From Bacteroidota bacterium (GTDB taxonomy: Bacteria; Bacteroidota; Bacteroidia; Bacteroidales; Prolixibacteraceae): a stretch of 43,157 nt of DNA. How positions within the stretch are numbered: position 1 is the first letter of the stretch; the number at the start of each line of letters is the position of its first letter. The translations under genes and the position numbers were made by a program. The notes below the pieces were generated by a model, which saw nothing but the letters and a program-made list of their open reading frames with translations, was not told the DNA's origin and made no database searches. Below are positions 1 to 8,455 of this stretch, piece after piece. The DNA lies in assembly GCA_023251455.1 (NCBI GenBank), contig JAHEYT010000057.1, forward strand, positions 1 through 43,157, written 5' to 3'.

Positions 1-594
1 GACCGACGGAGTCTTTCACTTGGATTAAAGGGGGGAGTTAATTTTTTCGAAGCGAATATTTCAGACCTTACTACCAACGACCCGAACGACCCTGTTTTCG
101 CGAACGATATTAACCGTAAATTTCTGCCAAATTTTGGGGTGGGCGCGTTCTATTTCACACCTAGGTATTACTTAGGACTCTCAATTCCCAAATTAATCGA
201 AAACAAGATCAACGAAAGTGGAGTTTCTACCCAAAGTATTAGCAAAGAACAGATGCACGTTTTTTTTATGGCAGGTTATGTTATAGATGTAAATAGAATT
301 GTTAAATTTAAACCATCTATTTTAACCAAATATGTTAAGAATGCCCCTGTCTCGTTAGACATAACTGGCACATTCTTGTTTTATGATCGTCTTTGGTTAG
401 GAACGATGTATCGGATTGGTGATTCATTTGGAGGTTTATTACAGCTTCAGGCCACTAACCAGTTAAAAGTCGGATATTCTTATGATCTCCCAATTAACAA
501 ACTGGGAGCTTATAACAATGGAACGCATGAAATTATGGTCACCTTCGATTTCGACTTTGGAAGCGGCAGGGTAAGATCACCAAGGTATTTCTAA
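1..594 (+). CDS. PorP/SprF family type IX secretion system outer-membrane protein (3' part)
   Basis: The frame is open from base 1, so the gene begins left of the window; about 197 C-terminal residues are visible. They show alternating beta-strand character, the family-like segment ending in YDLPINKLGAYNNGTHEIMV, and a C-terminal aromatic residue (RYF) typical of outer-membrane beta barrels. PorP/SprF proteins are associated with type IX secretion and with surface delivery of gliding or adhesin proteins in Bacteroidota, and they often sit upstream of a PorE-like OmpA protein, as here. An internal GTG at 139 is not a credible start because the protein similarity continues upstream of it. Whether this is the core PorP or an adhesin-linked SprF paralogue cannot be told from the fragment. 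Confidence 0.8.
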   Translation, partial: DRRSLSLGLKGGVNFFEANISDLTTNDPNDPVFANDINRKFLPNFGVGAFYFTPRYYLGLSIPKLIENKINESGVSTQSISKEQMHVFFMAGYVIDVNRIVKFKPSILTKYVKNAPVSLDITGTFLFYDRLWLGTMYRIGDSFGGLLQLQATNQLKVGYSYDLPINKLGAYNNGTHEIMVTFDFDFGSGRVRSPRYF

Positions 595-973
595 CCAGGG
601 AGTCTCCCATCCATTCGCCAGGTTTATTTGAGTGTGCCAGAATTACAGGTATTCGATTGATTGAGACACTGTTTGAATTTTCGGGTTTGGACTTTTGCAT
701 TATCATAAACTCAGGTTTTCTGAAGTCGTAACTCAGGTTTTCTAACCCCCAAAATCAGCATTTTGCCTATTTTAAAAGGCAGTTTGAAGAAATATCTTTA
801 TCCTAAATATTTCGGACGATAATTTATATAGACTGAAAATCATCAATGGATCGGGAATGAATTTGAATACTCCAAAGACACGATGGAATAGGATGCAGTT
901 TATATTGATAAAATGAGTATTTAAGAGAATCCAAAAGTAAAATTTAAACAGTTTCTGAAGGGTTTATTTTCGG
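595..973. other. Non-coding spacer with a short direct repeat and possible coding remnant
   Basis: This 379-base stretch between the PorP/SprF gene and the OmpA gene has no convincing gene. The 14-mer AACTCAGGTTTTCT occurs twice, at 708-721 and 730-743. In one frame, 832-924 reads as a protein-like segment interrupted by a single TAG at 889-891, followed by TAA at 922-924. That could be a decayed gene end or chance. I see no terminator hairpin followed by a T run here. Confidence 0.5.
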
Positions 974-991
974 GTGAAAGAGCAATATTTA

Positions 992-2998
992 ATGGGAAGA
1001 CTTTCAAACATATTTTTGTGGGGCGTAATTCTTACCTTTTTGTTCCCAATAATGAGTTTCAGCCAGAAACTTACCACTAAACTTGCGGATAAAAGTTTTG
1101 AGGAGTTTGCATATATTGAGGCTATCAGCTTATACGAATATGCTTATGAAAAAGACACTACCGATAATTACCTTATCAAACAATTGGCCGAGTCGAACCG
1201 AAATGTTGGAAATACGGAAGCGGTTGAAAGCTGGCTAAAGAAGCTGATTGACCGGCACACCGAGCAACCCGAAGATATTTTCAATTATTCACAGGCACTG
1301 AAAAGCAACGGCAAATACCTGCTTGCCGAACAATGGCTGAAGGAATATTCAGACCTGCGACCAGAGGACGGTCGCGTTAATATGCAGGTTTCGTTGCTCG
1401 AATACATTAAGTTCCTGATGCGCGATTCTACCAATTACGAAATCATGAACACCTCCATAAATACAATTGGCTCTGATATGGGGCCTGCTTTCTATGAGGA
1501 TAAGCTTATTTTTTCGTCAACTTCTATTGGCACCAAAGCTGGCGCTACATATAAATGGAACGAATTGCCTTATCTGAAAATGCATTCAGCAAAAATAGGC
1601 CCTTATGGTGATTTAAATTCAGTAGAATCTTTTGCCCCGAAATTGAAAACAGCCTATCATGATGGCCCGGTTTCGATTGATTCAAAAAATGACATAATTT
1701 ATTTTACCCGGAATAATCTGGTGAAAGGTAAAACTTCCAAAAGCCGCGATGGTGTGGTTAATCTGAAAATATTCGTTGGAAAACTGGAGGGCGATGACTG
1801 GAAAATGTCTGGCAGTTTCAGGTTTAACAGCGATCAATATTCTGTTGGTCACCCGTCGATTGATAAAGAAGGCTCGGTATTATATTTTGCTTCTGACATG
1901 CCCGGAGGATATGGTAAATCCGACATTTATTTCAGTGTACTGTCAAACGGACAATGGAGCAAACCTTTTAATCTGGGTCCCAAAATTAATACTGAAGGAA
2001 ACGAGTTCTTCCCGTTCATGAGCAACGACGGTGTTCTCTACTTTTCAAGCGATGGGCATGGAGGTTTGGGAGCTCTCGATATTTATTTTTCGGTTCCTGA
2101 ACAAGGCATTTTTAACAGCATTGAAAATATGGGATATCCCGTTAATTCATCAAAAGATGATTTCGGACTTGCTCTTGACTCGACCGGAGTGAAAGGCTAT
2201 TTTTCTTCAAACCGTTTGGGTGGAAAAGGCGACGACGATCTGTATTTCATGAAAATTAAACGTATCCCGGTTATTATCCGTGGAGTAATTAAGGACCGCG
2301 ACACAAAAGACGTACTTTCTGATGCTACTGTTTCAGTAATTAACGAAGCTGGAAATACTATAGCCTCAAGCATCACCCGCATTGATGGGCAGTTCGAGTT
2401 TGAAGTGAACAAGGGACAGCAATATGTTATTAATGTAACCAAGGAATTTTATAACGAAAACGAAATCATAATCGGAACCGCATCGCTTCGTCCAAACGAT
2501 GTGGCATTTCCCGAAATTTTTCTTGAGCAAAAGATGGAAGATGCTGATAATTCGCCTGCACCTAAGAGTATGGAAGAAGAAGATGGCGAGGCTTTACAGG
2601 TTGTTGAACTGGAGTACATCAACTACGAGTTGGACAAATCAGATGTTAAATCAGATGTTGCGGCAACGCTCGACCGGTTAATAGCACTTCTCAAGGAGTT
2701 TCCTGATCTTGAAATAAGGATTGAATCGCATACCGACTCGCGTGGAAGTGACGATTATAATATGCTGCTTTCAAAAAAACGCGCCAAGGCAGCTTTCGAC
2801 TATATTGTTTCGAAAGGGATAGATCCCAATCGTTTATTGTATCATGGATATGGCGAAACCCGATTGCTGAATAATTGCACCAATGGGGTTGATTGTAACG
2901 AAGAACAGCATGAAGTTAACCGCCGTTCGATTGTTAAAGTGGTGCGCAAAGGCGAGTATAAGGAAAAGCGCGGCCAAAAGAATATCTACTATTTTTAG
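992..2998 (+). CDS. PorE-like OmpA-family protein (TPR, PD40 propeller, CRD, OmpA domains)
   Basis: A cell-envelope protein of about 668 residues, expected to anchor an outer-membrane assembly to peptidoglycan. Order seen: signal peptide (hydrophobic segment ending near SFSQ, residues 1-25); a TPR-like helical region to about 130; PD40/WD40-like propeller repeats at about 150-430, with repeated motifs of the type YFSSDGHGGLGALDIYFS; a carboxypeptidase-regulatory-like beta sandwich at about 430-510; and a C-terminal OmpA domain with ESHTDSRGSDDYN, LSKKRAKA and NRRS motifs that bind peptidoglycan. This architecture matches PorE of type IX secretion, and the PorP/SprF gene upstream supports the link. 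A GTG at 974 would add six residues; I prefer ATG 992 because it puts the signal peptide at the very N-terminus. Confidence 0.82.
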   Translation: MGRLSNIFLWGVILTFLFPIMSFSQKLTTKLADKSFEEFAYIEAISLYEYAYEKDTTDNYLIKQLAESNRNVGNTEAVESWLKKLIDRHTEQPEDIFNYSQALKSNGKYLLAEQWLKEYSDLRPEDGRVNMQVSLLEYIKFLMRDSTNYEIMNTSINTIGSDMGPAFYEDKLIFSSTSIGTKAGATYKWNELPYLKMHSAKIGPYGDLNSVESFAPKLKTAYHDGPVSIDSKNDIIYFTRNNLVKGKTSKSRDGVVNLKIFVGKLEGDDWKMSGSFRFNSDQYSVGHPSIDKEGSVLYFASDMPGGYGKSDIYFSVLSNGQWSKPFNLGPKINTEGNEFFPFMSNDGVLYFSSDGHGGLGALDIYFSVPEQGIFNSIENMGYPVNSSKDDFGLALDSTGVKGYFSSNRLGGKGDDDLYFMKIKRIPVIIRGVIKDRDTKDVLSDATVSVINEAGNTIASSITRIDGQFEFEVNKGQQYVINVTKEFYNENEIIIGTASLRPNDVAFPEIFLEQKMEDADNSPAPKSMEEEDGEALQVVELEYINYELDKSDVKSDVAATLDRLIALLKEFPDLEIRIESHTDSRGSDDYNMLLSKKRAKAAFDYIVSKGIDPNRLLYHGYGETRLLNNCTNGVDCNEEQHEVNRRSIVKVVRKGEYKEKRGQKNIYYF

Positions 2999-3039
2999 TT
3001 GTTGTTTTCAATCTTCAATGCTCATCTGGACTCTTTTTG

Positions 3040-3924
3040 TCAGCCTTGTTGGTGTTCTTTCCTGAACTCCATAGGGCTTTTCCCAGTTTTATCCTTGAAT
3101 ATCCGCGAGAAATAGAAATACGATTCGAATCCAAGGTTGATGGCAATTTCCTTGAAACTTTGATCGGTCGAAATCAGTAAATCCTTCGCTTTTTGTATCC
3201 GGAGCGACAAATGGTACTGGGTGGGCGAAATGCCGGTATACTTCCGGAACATTTGCCTGAAATACGAATAACCCACATTCAGTTCGTTGGCCAGTTCTTC
3301 AATATTTACGTTCGTGTTCAGGTTTTCCCTGAAATACAGACAAGCTTTTCTGATGGTGCGCTCAATGCTTTTTCCGGCGAATTCCTGGTTGCGAACTACC
3401 GAAAGGATCTTGCTGAGGATTAGTATTGTATTCGCAGCAGCAACCTGTTGATGGCCTGTTTTCTCATCTTTAACCAACTGGATGATTTCAAGAAATAGTT
3501 TCAGGATACTTTCCTGAAAGCCGACATACATGACAGGTTTCCCCGATTGAAAGAAGCCTTCGTTAAACAGGTGCGAACAGAAATCGCCGTTAAATCCGAG
3601 GAAGTGTTCGTTCCATCCGGTATTTGGATCGGGTTTGTAGCGGTGCCACATTCCGGGGCGCAGAATGAGCATCGAGCCAGGTACCACTTGAAACTGATCG
3701 GTACTAGTTTCAAATATTCCCGAGCCTTCGGTGATGTAATTGATTTGGTATTCTTGTAAAACCCGTCCTTTTTCCCAGGTGAAGAAATAGCCACTGGGGT
3801 GCACATTTGGCGGGTAAACAGAATTTGGCGGTATTTGTGCATACCCTGTCCCAGTGAGGAATAATCCCCATTCTTTATCAAGCGCCCCGGCATGAATATA
3901 TTTTACGAACGATTCGTTAGACAT
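3040..3924 (-). CDS. AraC family transcriptional regulator, probable L-rhamnose regulator
   Basis: A 294-residue protein with an N-terminal cupin-like sensor domain (GSGIFET, RPGMWHRYKP) and a C-terminal pair of AraC helix-turn-helix motifs in about the last 100 residues (NIEELANELNVGYSYFRQMF and FKEIAINLGFESYFYFSRIF). It is divergently oriented from rhaB with a 245-base shared control region. That position, with knowledge of AraC-type RhaR activators of rhamnose clusters in Bacteroides, suggests it senses L-rhamnose or a downstream metabolite and activates rhaB-rhaA-rhaT-rhaM. The ligand is inferred from context only. It converges tail-to-tail with the OmpA gene with about 40 bases between stops. 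Confidence 0.85.
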   Translation of the reverse strand: MSNESFVKYIHAGALDKEWGLFLTGTGYAQIPPNSVYPPNVHPSGYFFTWEKGRVLQEYQINYITEGSGIFETSTDQFQVVPGSMLILRPGMWHRYKPDPNTGWNEHFLGFNGDFCSHLFNEGFFQSGKPVMYVGFQESILKLFLEIIQLVKDEKTGHQQVAAANTILILSKILSVVRNQEFAGKSIERTIRKACLYFRENLNTNVNIEELANELNVGYSYFRQMFRKYTGISPTQYHLSLRIQKAKDLLISTDQSFKEIAINLGFESYFYFSRIFKDKTGKSPMEFRKEHQQG

Positions 3925-3954
3925 ATTTTGTATTTTATAACATCTTTGTTTGTG

Positions 3955-3987
3955 TCATTTTGTGCAATCAAAGAATCATTTTAAACA
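3955..3987 (+). promoter_or_regulatory. Direct repeats, candidate AraC-type activator site of the rha operon
   Basis: Two copies of TCATTTTNNNCA lie at 3955-3966 and 3976-3987, exactly 21 bases apart. The second copy ends 22 bases upstream of the -7 element at 4010-4017, where an activator contacting RNA polymerase would sit. AraC-family proteins usually bind direct repeats separated by about two helical turns. Assignment to the divergent AraC regulator is inference. Confidence 0.45.
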
Positions 3988-3990
3988 TCT

Positions 3991-4017
3991 ATTGGCATTA
4001 AATAGTAAGTAGTTTTG
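3991..4017 (+). promoter_or_regulatory. Candidate promoter of the rhamnose operon
   Basis: TAGTTTTG at 4010-4017 matches the Bacteroidota -7 element TAnnTTTG. The nearest -33-like element, ATTG at 3991-3994, is only 15 bases away, so it is weak, as expected for an activator-dependent promoter. Transcription would start near 4024 and give a leader of about 145 bases before rhaB. Confidence 0.5.
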
Positions 4018-4089
4018 CACTTACAATAATAGTTAATAAAGTCATAAAAGATAAATTCTAACTGAACGAATTAAGATGTGAAACGAGCC

Positions 4090-4170
4090 ATGAGAGATAA
4101 CCTCACACACAGCAGAATGATTGTAATGGCGAGTTCCATCCGGCAATTAAAAAAACAAATTATAAACTGA
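4090..4170 (+). CDS. Candidate 26-residue leader peptide overlapping rhaB
   Basis: ATG at 4090 opens a 26-codon frame whose TGA (4168-4170) overlaps the rhaB ATG in the arrangement TGATG. The product would start MRDNLTHSR and end KKQIIN; no signal peptide or known family is apparent. It lies wholly inside the predicted rhaB leader RNA. The overlap of stop and start suggests translational coupling, but a frame this short can occur by chance. Confidence 0.3.
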   Translation: MRDNLTHSRMIVMASSIRQLKKQIIN

Positions 4171-5645
4171 TGAAAAATAAATCGTTCCTGGCATTCGACC
4201 TTGGTGCCACCAGCGGCCGTTCAATACTTGGAACACTCGACAATGGCAGGCTCCAAATGAAGGAGTTGACCCGGTTCCCGAATCAGATGCTTCAGATTGG
4301 CGATCACTTTCATTGGAACATCTATTCGTTGTTCGAACATTTTAAATCGGCGCTGGCTGAAGTTAAAAAAGAAGGTGTCGAAATTTCGTCAATAGGTATT
4401 GATACCTGGGGTGTCGATTTTGCATTGATTGCCAAAGACGGCACCATACTTGGCGCTCCATATGCTTACCGTGATCCTCAAACCAATGGGATGCCCGAAA
4501 AATACTTCGAAATTGTTTCACGCGAAAAAGTTTACGGACTAACGGGCATTCAGGTGATGAATTTCAATAGCTTGTACCAGTTGTTTGCATTAAAACAGGC
4601 CGACAGTTCGCTTTTGGAAGCCGCATCAGAAATGTTGTTTATGCCCGATGCCCTGGCTTATTTGCTTACCGGAAATAAGGTGGTTGAATATACTATCGCT
4701 TCCACCTCGCAGATATTAAATCCGAGAACAAAACAATTCGAAAATCAATTGCTCGAAGCGGCAGAAGTATCGCCTTCTATTTTGGGCGAAATCGTTATGC
4801 CGGGTCATCGAATTGGCACACTTACCGATGCGTTGGCCGACGAATGTGAATTGGGGAAAGTACCTGTTGTTGCAGTTGCAGGTCACGATACAGCCTCGGC
4901 GGTGGCCGCTGTTCCTGCAGAAAATGAACGTTTTGCTTACCTGAGTTCTGGCACATGGTCTTTAATGGGTATCGAGGTAAAAGATGCGATTATAAACGAT
5001 GAGACTTATGCGCTTAACTTTACAAACGAAGGTGGGATTGAAGGAACTACGCGTTTCCTGAAAAATATCACCGGAATGTGGCTCCTCGAACAATGCCTCA
5101 AAGAATGGAAAAAAGAGGGGATTACTTATGCCTACGAAAAATTGGTTCACATGGCCGAATCGGCGCCTGCATTTCAGTCATTGATCGATTCGGACCATCC
5201 TTCATTTGCCAATCCGGTTAGTATGACAAAAGCCATTGTTGATTATTGTACCTCATCAGGGCAAACTGCTCCTTCGACCCATGCCGAGTTTGTACGCTGC
5301 ATTTTCGAAAGCTTATCGCTCAGGTATAAATATGTATTAGGGAAGTTCATTAATCTGGCACCTTTTGCCATCGAAAAGCTTCATGTAATTGGTGGTGGCT
5401 CCAAAAATCCACTACTTAACCAATGGACTGCCAATGCTATTGGTATACCGGTTTTAGCCGGTCCATCAGAAGCAACATCCATCGGGAATATCATGATTCA
5501 GGCAAGAGCTGCGGGGTGCGTCGATTCTTTGTCAGAAATGCGTAAGATTATTAGAGAGTCAATTCAGATCGAAGAATTTTTACCTGAAAATACAAGCGAA
5601 TGGGAAGAAGCTTACCTGGAATTTCTGAAAATAACAGGTGAATAG
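4170..5645 (+). CDS. rhaB: Rhamnulokinase
   Basis: Phosphorylates L-rhamnulose to L-rhamnulose 1-phosphate with ATP, the second step of rhamnose breakdown in the cytoplasm. The 491-residue protein is a typical length for the FGGY kinase family. It shows the N-terminal phosphate-binding motif FDLGATSGRS (about residues 8-17), the GIDTWGVDF substrate motif near residue 80, the second ATPase motif around AGHDTASAVAAVP, and the adenosine-region motif HVIGGGSKNPLLNQ near residue 410. It is the first full gene of the rha operon, with rhaA 50 bases downstream. The ATG at 4170 fits the family N-terminus and overlaps the stop of a possible leader peptide. Confidence 0.95.
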   Translation: MKNKSFLAFDLGATSGRSILGTLDNGRLQMKELTRFPNQMLQIGDHFHWNIYSLFEHFKSALAEVKKEGVEISSIGIDTWGVDFALIAKDGTILGAPYAYRDPQTNGMPEKYFEIVSREKVYGLTGIQVMNFNSLYQLFALKQADSSLLEAASEMLFMPDALAYLLTGNKVVEYTIASTSQILNPRTKQFENQLLEAAEVSPSILGEIVMPGHRIGTLTDALADECELGKVPVVAVAGHDTASAVAAVPAENERFAYLSSGTWSLMGIEVKDAIINDETYALNFTNEGGIEGTTRFLKNITGMWLLEQCLKEWKKEGITYAYEKLVHMAESAPAFQSLIDSDHPSFANPVSMTKAIVDYCTSSGQTAPSTHAEFVRCIFESLSLRYKYVLGKFINLAPFAIEKLHVIGGGSKNPLLNQWTANAIGIPVLAGPSEATSIGNIMIQARAAGCVDSLSEMRKIIRESIQIEEFLPENTSEWEEAYLEFLKITGE

Positions 5646-5695
5646 GCGAGGAGAAATAAAAGTTGAAAATGAAATTAATTTAGAATAAAACAATC

Positions 5696-6958
5696 ATGAA
5701 AGAATCTCAAATCAATCAGGCATTTGAATACGCCAAGGTGCGTTATGCCGACCTGGGTGTCGATGTAGAAAAAGCTGTAGAGCAATTAGACAAACTTTCC
5801 ATTTCGCTGCATTGCTGGCAAGCCGACGATGTTACTGGTTTCGAAAATGGCGACGGCGAACTCACCGGCGGTATTCAGACCACCGGAAACTACCCGGGGA
5901 AAGCACATACAATTTCCGAACTTCGTGCTGATGTTGATAAAGCCATGTCGTTAATTCCGGGCGATCACCGTGTGAACATTCACGCTTTTTATGGCGATTT
6001 TGGTGGTGAAACCGTTGACCGCAATCAGATCGAACCAAAACATTTCCAGAGCTGGATTGATTGGGCAAAAGAAAAAAATTATAAACTTGATTTCAACTGT
6101 ACCTGTTTTTCGCACGAAAAATCGGCTGACGGCTTTACTTTGTCGCACCGCGATCCTGCTATCCGTCAATTCTGGATTGACCACGTCATTCAGTCGCGTA
6201 AAATTGCTGAAGAAATGGGACGTCAGTTGGGTTCAAAATGTATCCACAACATCTGGATTCCTGACGGATCGAAAGATTTGACTGTCGACCGTCTGCTGTA
6301 CCGCAAAAATCTGAAAGAATCGCTCGATCAGATTTTCGAATACAAAACCAACGACGAATACATGCTCGACAGTATCGAATGTAAATTATTCGGTATCGGA
6401 AGCGAAAGCTATGTGGTTGGTTCACATGAGTTCTACATGGGTTACGGCGTTGCCAATAACAAGATGATCACATTGGATTCAGGACACTTCCATCCAACCG
6501 AAGTTATTTCCGACAAGATTTCATCCTTGTTGCTTTTTGCTCCTGAAATTATGCTTCACGTGAGCCGTGGCGTGCGTTGGGATAGCGACCACGTAGTCAT
6601 TCTGAACGACGAATTGCAGGGGCTGACACAGGAAATTATCCGCGCCAATGCGCTTGACCGTGTTCATGTTGGACTCGACTATTTCGATGCTTCCATCAAC
6701 CGGATTGGCGCTTATGTGGTTGGCGTACGCGCTACTCAGAAAGCCTTGTTACAAGCATTGTTGGAGCCTATTGCTCAACTGCGTGCTTATGAAGCCAATG
6801 GACAAAATTTTGAACGCATGGCATTGCTCGAAGAAGCTAAATCGTTACCTTGGGCTGCCGTATTCGATTACTATTGCCTGAAAAAAGGAGTAATTGCCGG
6901 TGAGGCTTATATTGCAGACATTCAGCAATACGAAAAGGATGTAACAAGCAAACGATAA
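5696..6958 (+). CDS. rhaA: L-rhamnose isomerase
   Basis: Interconverts L-rhamnose and L-rhamnulose using divalent metals. The 420-residue protein has the expected family length. Recognisable blocks are SLHCWQADDVTGFE near residue 37, FNCTCFSHEKSADGFTLSHRD near 130, HNIWIPDGSKDLTVDR near 183, and the metal-site region LDSGHFHPTEVISDK followed by LHVSRGVRWDSDHVV (about 260-300). It lies between rhaB and rhaT, 32 bases before the latter, all on one strand, so co-transcription is likely. No truncation or unusual residues are seen in these conserved blocks. Confidence 0.96.
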   Translation: MKESQINQAFEYAKVRYADLGVDVEKAVEQLDKLSISLHCWQADDVTGFENGDGELTGGIQTTGNYPGKAHTISELRADVDKAMSLIPGDHRVNIHAFYGDFGGETVDRNQIEPKHFQSWIDWAKEKNYKLDFNCTCFSHEKSADGFTLSHRDPAIRQFWIDHVIQSRKIAEEMGRQLGSKCIHNIWIPDGSKDLTVDRLLYRKNLKESLDQIFEYKTNDEYMLDSIECKLFGIGSESYVVGSHEFYMGYGVANNKMITLDSGHFHPTEVISDKISSLLLFAPEIMLHVSRGVRWDSDHVVILNDELQGLTQEIIRANALDRVHVGLDYFDASINRIGAYVVGVRATQKALLQALLEPIAQLRAYEANGQNFERMALLEEAKSLPWAAVFDYYCLKKGVIAGEAYIADIQQYEKDVTSKR

Positions 6959-6990
6959 TCTGGTAGATAAAACTTAACTAAACAAAACAT

Positions 6991-8118
6991 ATGAACGCAC
7001 TATTAGGGATTATTTTTCATACCCTTGGCGGCGGTGCCTCGGGAAGTTGGTACATGCCATACAATTGGGTGAAGAAATGGCGCTGGGAAGTCTATTGGAT
7101 TACCGGTGGAATTTTCTCGTGGTTTATCATGCCACTAATTGCTGTCTTGTTGACTATTCCTGACTGGCAGGGGATTTTAAATTCCACTCCGACAAATATT
7201 ATTCGCAACACTTATATTATGGGTTTGCTTTGGGGAGTTGGAGGTCTGACTTACGGACTGGCGATACGCTACCTCGGTATGTCGTTGGGAAACTCAGTAT
7301 TGCTGGGAATTACTTCTATCGTTGGTTCGCTGGGATTGCCAATTTTGCGGAATATCCCCGGGATTGCGGAACTACTTCCTGATGGACTTTCGTTCACCGA
7401 TTTGTTTAGTACCACAGGCGGACGAATCGTCATACTCGGTATCCTAATTTTGCTGGTCGGAATTATCCTCAGCGGACGCGCCGGAATTCGGAAAGATCAT
7501 GACCTGGGTAAAAATAAGGAGGGAGTCAACAGTGAATTCAAGTTATCTAAAGGATTACTGATTGCTATTGTTTCTGGTGTTTTAAGCGCATTTTTCAGCT
7601 TCGGGATCGATGCTGGGAAAGAAATGTCTAGCATTGCCCGATCGTTGGCAGTTGAAAAAGGTTATCCATTCATTACCGAAGCCAGTGGTAGTTTCAAATA
7701 CCTTTTCGAAAATAACATTATCTTTTTCGTAATTCTCTGGGGAGGCCTCACCACTAACCTGATTTGGACTACCGGCCTGATTTTCAAAAACAAAACAGGT
7801 AACGATTTTGTCGACAAGAAAGCACCACTGTTAAGCAATTACCTTTTCTGTGCGCTGGCCGGGACAACCTGGTTTCTTCAATTCTTTTTCTACGGAATGG
7901 GAGAAACTAAAATCGGCAACGGTGCCAGTTCGTGGACCCTGCACATGGCCACTATTATTCTAACCGCCAACCTTTGGGGTTTCTACCGCAAGGAATGGAA
8001 AGGCGTTTCAAAGAAAACCTATAACATGATTCTTTTAGGTATTGGGGCAATTCTTTTGTCGGTTATTATTATCGGTGTCGCCAAGTGGTTATATCCTGAA
8101 TTAAATGCTCTCGGATAA
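6991..8118 (+). CDS. rhaT: L-rhamnose/proton symporter
   Basis: An inner-membrane carrier of 375 residues that imports L-rhamnose with protons. It starts with the RhaT-like block MNALLGIIFHTLGGGASGSW and contains about ten hydrophobic segments. Other family-like stretches are IRYLGMSLGNSVLLG and MGETKIGNGASSWTLHM. It is somewhat longer than the E. coli protein (344 residues), partly because of a charged loop around residues 165-185. Its TAA stop overlaps the ATG of rhaM by one base (8118), so the two genes are probably translationally coupled. Confidence 0.93.
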   Translation: MNALLGIIFHTLGGGASGSWYMPYNWVKKWRWEVYWITGGIFSWFIMPLIAVLLTIPDWQGILNSTPTNIIRNTYIMGLLWGVGGLTYGLAIRYLGMSLGNSVLLGITSIVGSLGLPILRNIPGIAELLPDGLSFTDLFSTTGGRIVILGILILLVGIILSGRAGIRKDHDLGKNKEGVNSEFKLSKGLLIAIVSGVLSAFFSFGIDAGKEMSSIARSLAVEKGYPFITEASGSFKYLFENNIIFFVILWGGLTTNLIWTTGLIFKNKTGNDFVDKKAPLLSNYLFCALAGTTWFLQFFFYGMGETKIGNGASSWTLHMATIILTANLWGFYRKEWKGVSKKTYNMILLGIGAILLSVIIIGVAKWLYPELNALG

Positions 8119-8432
8119 TGGAACGACTGGCTTTTAAAATGTACCTCAACGAAGGGCAAAAAGAAGAGTATAAAAAACGTCATAACGAACTTTGGCCCGA
8201 ATTGCACTCACTCCTGAAAGATTCCGGAGTGAGTGAATATTCTATTTTTCTGGATGAAGAAACTAACACACTTTTTGCATTCCAGAAAAATAGCGGGACA
8301 GGCGGTTCGCAAGACCTTGGACAAACCGAAATTGTTAAGAAATGGTGGGCGTTTATGGCCGACATCATGAAAACAAATCCTGACAATTCTCCAATTTCTA
8401 AGCCGTTGGAAGAAGTGTTTTTTATGGAATAA
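8118..8432 (+). CDS. rhaM: L-rhamnose mutarotase
   Basis: Interconverts the alpha and beta anomers of L-rhamnose and so supplies the form used by the isomerase. The 104-residue length equals that of E. coli RhaM. Tyr18 and His22, catalytic in the E. coli enzyme, are present at the same positions in YKKRHNELWPEL, and the WWAFMADIM segment near the C-terminus is also typical. The start codon overlaps the rhaT stop by one base. The GH78 gene follows 23 bases downstream. Confidence 0.93.
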   Translation: MERLAFKMYLNEGQKEEYKKRHNELWPELHSLLKDSGVSEYSIFLDEETNTLFAFQKNSGTGGSQDLGQTEIVKKWWAFMADIMKTNPDNSPISKPLEEVFFME

Positions 8433-8455
8433 ACTAACCTTAAACTAAACTAATA

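Noticed and set aside
835..924. Small gene in the 595-973 spacer
   Set aside because: The protein-like frame has an internal TAG, no good start and no recognisable family, so I record it only as a possible remnant.
4077..4108. TGTGA...TCACA in the rhaB leader as a Crp-like site
   Set aside because: Only five bases pair at too wide a spacing, and it lies downstream of the predicted transcription start. Classical Crp sites are not expected in this phylum.
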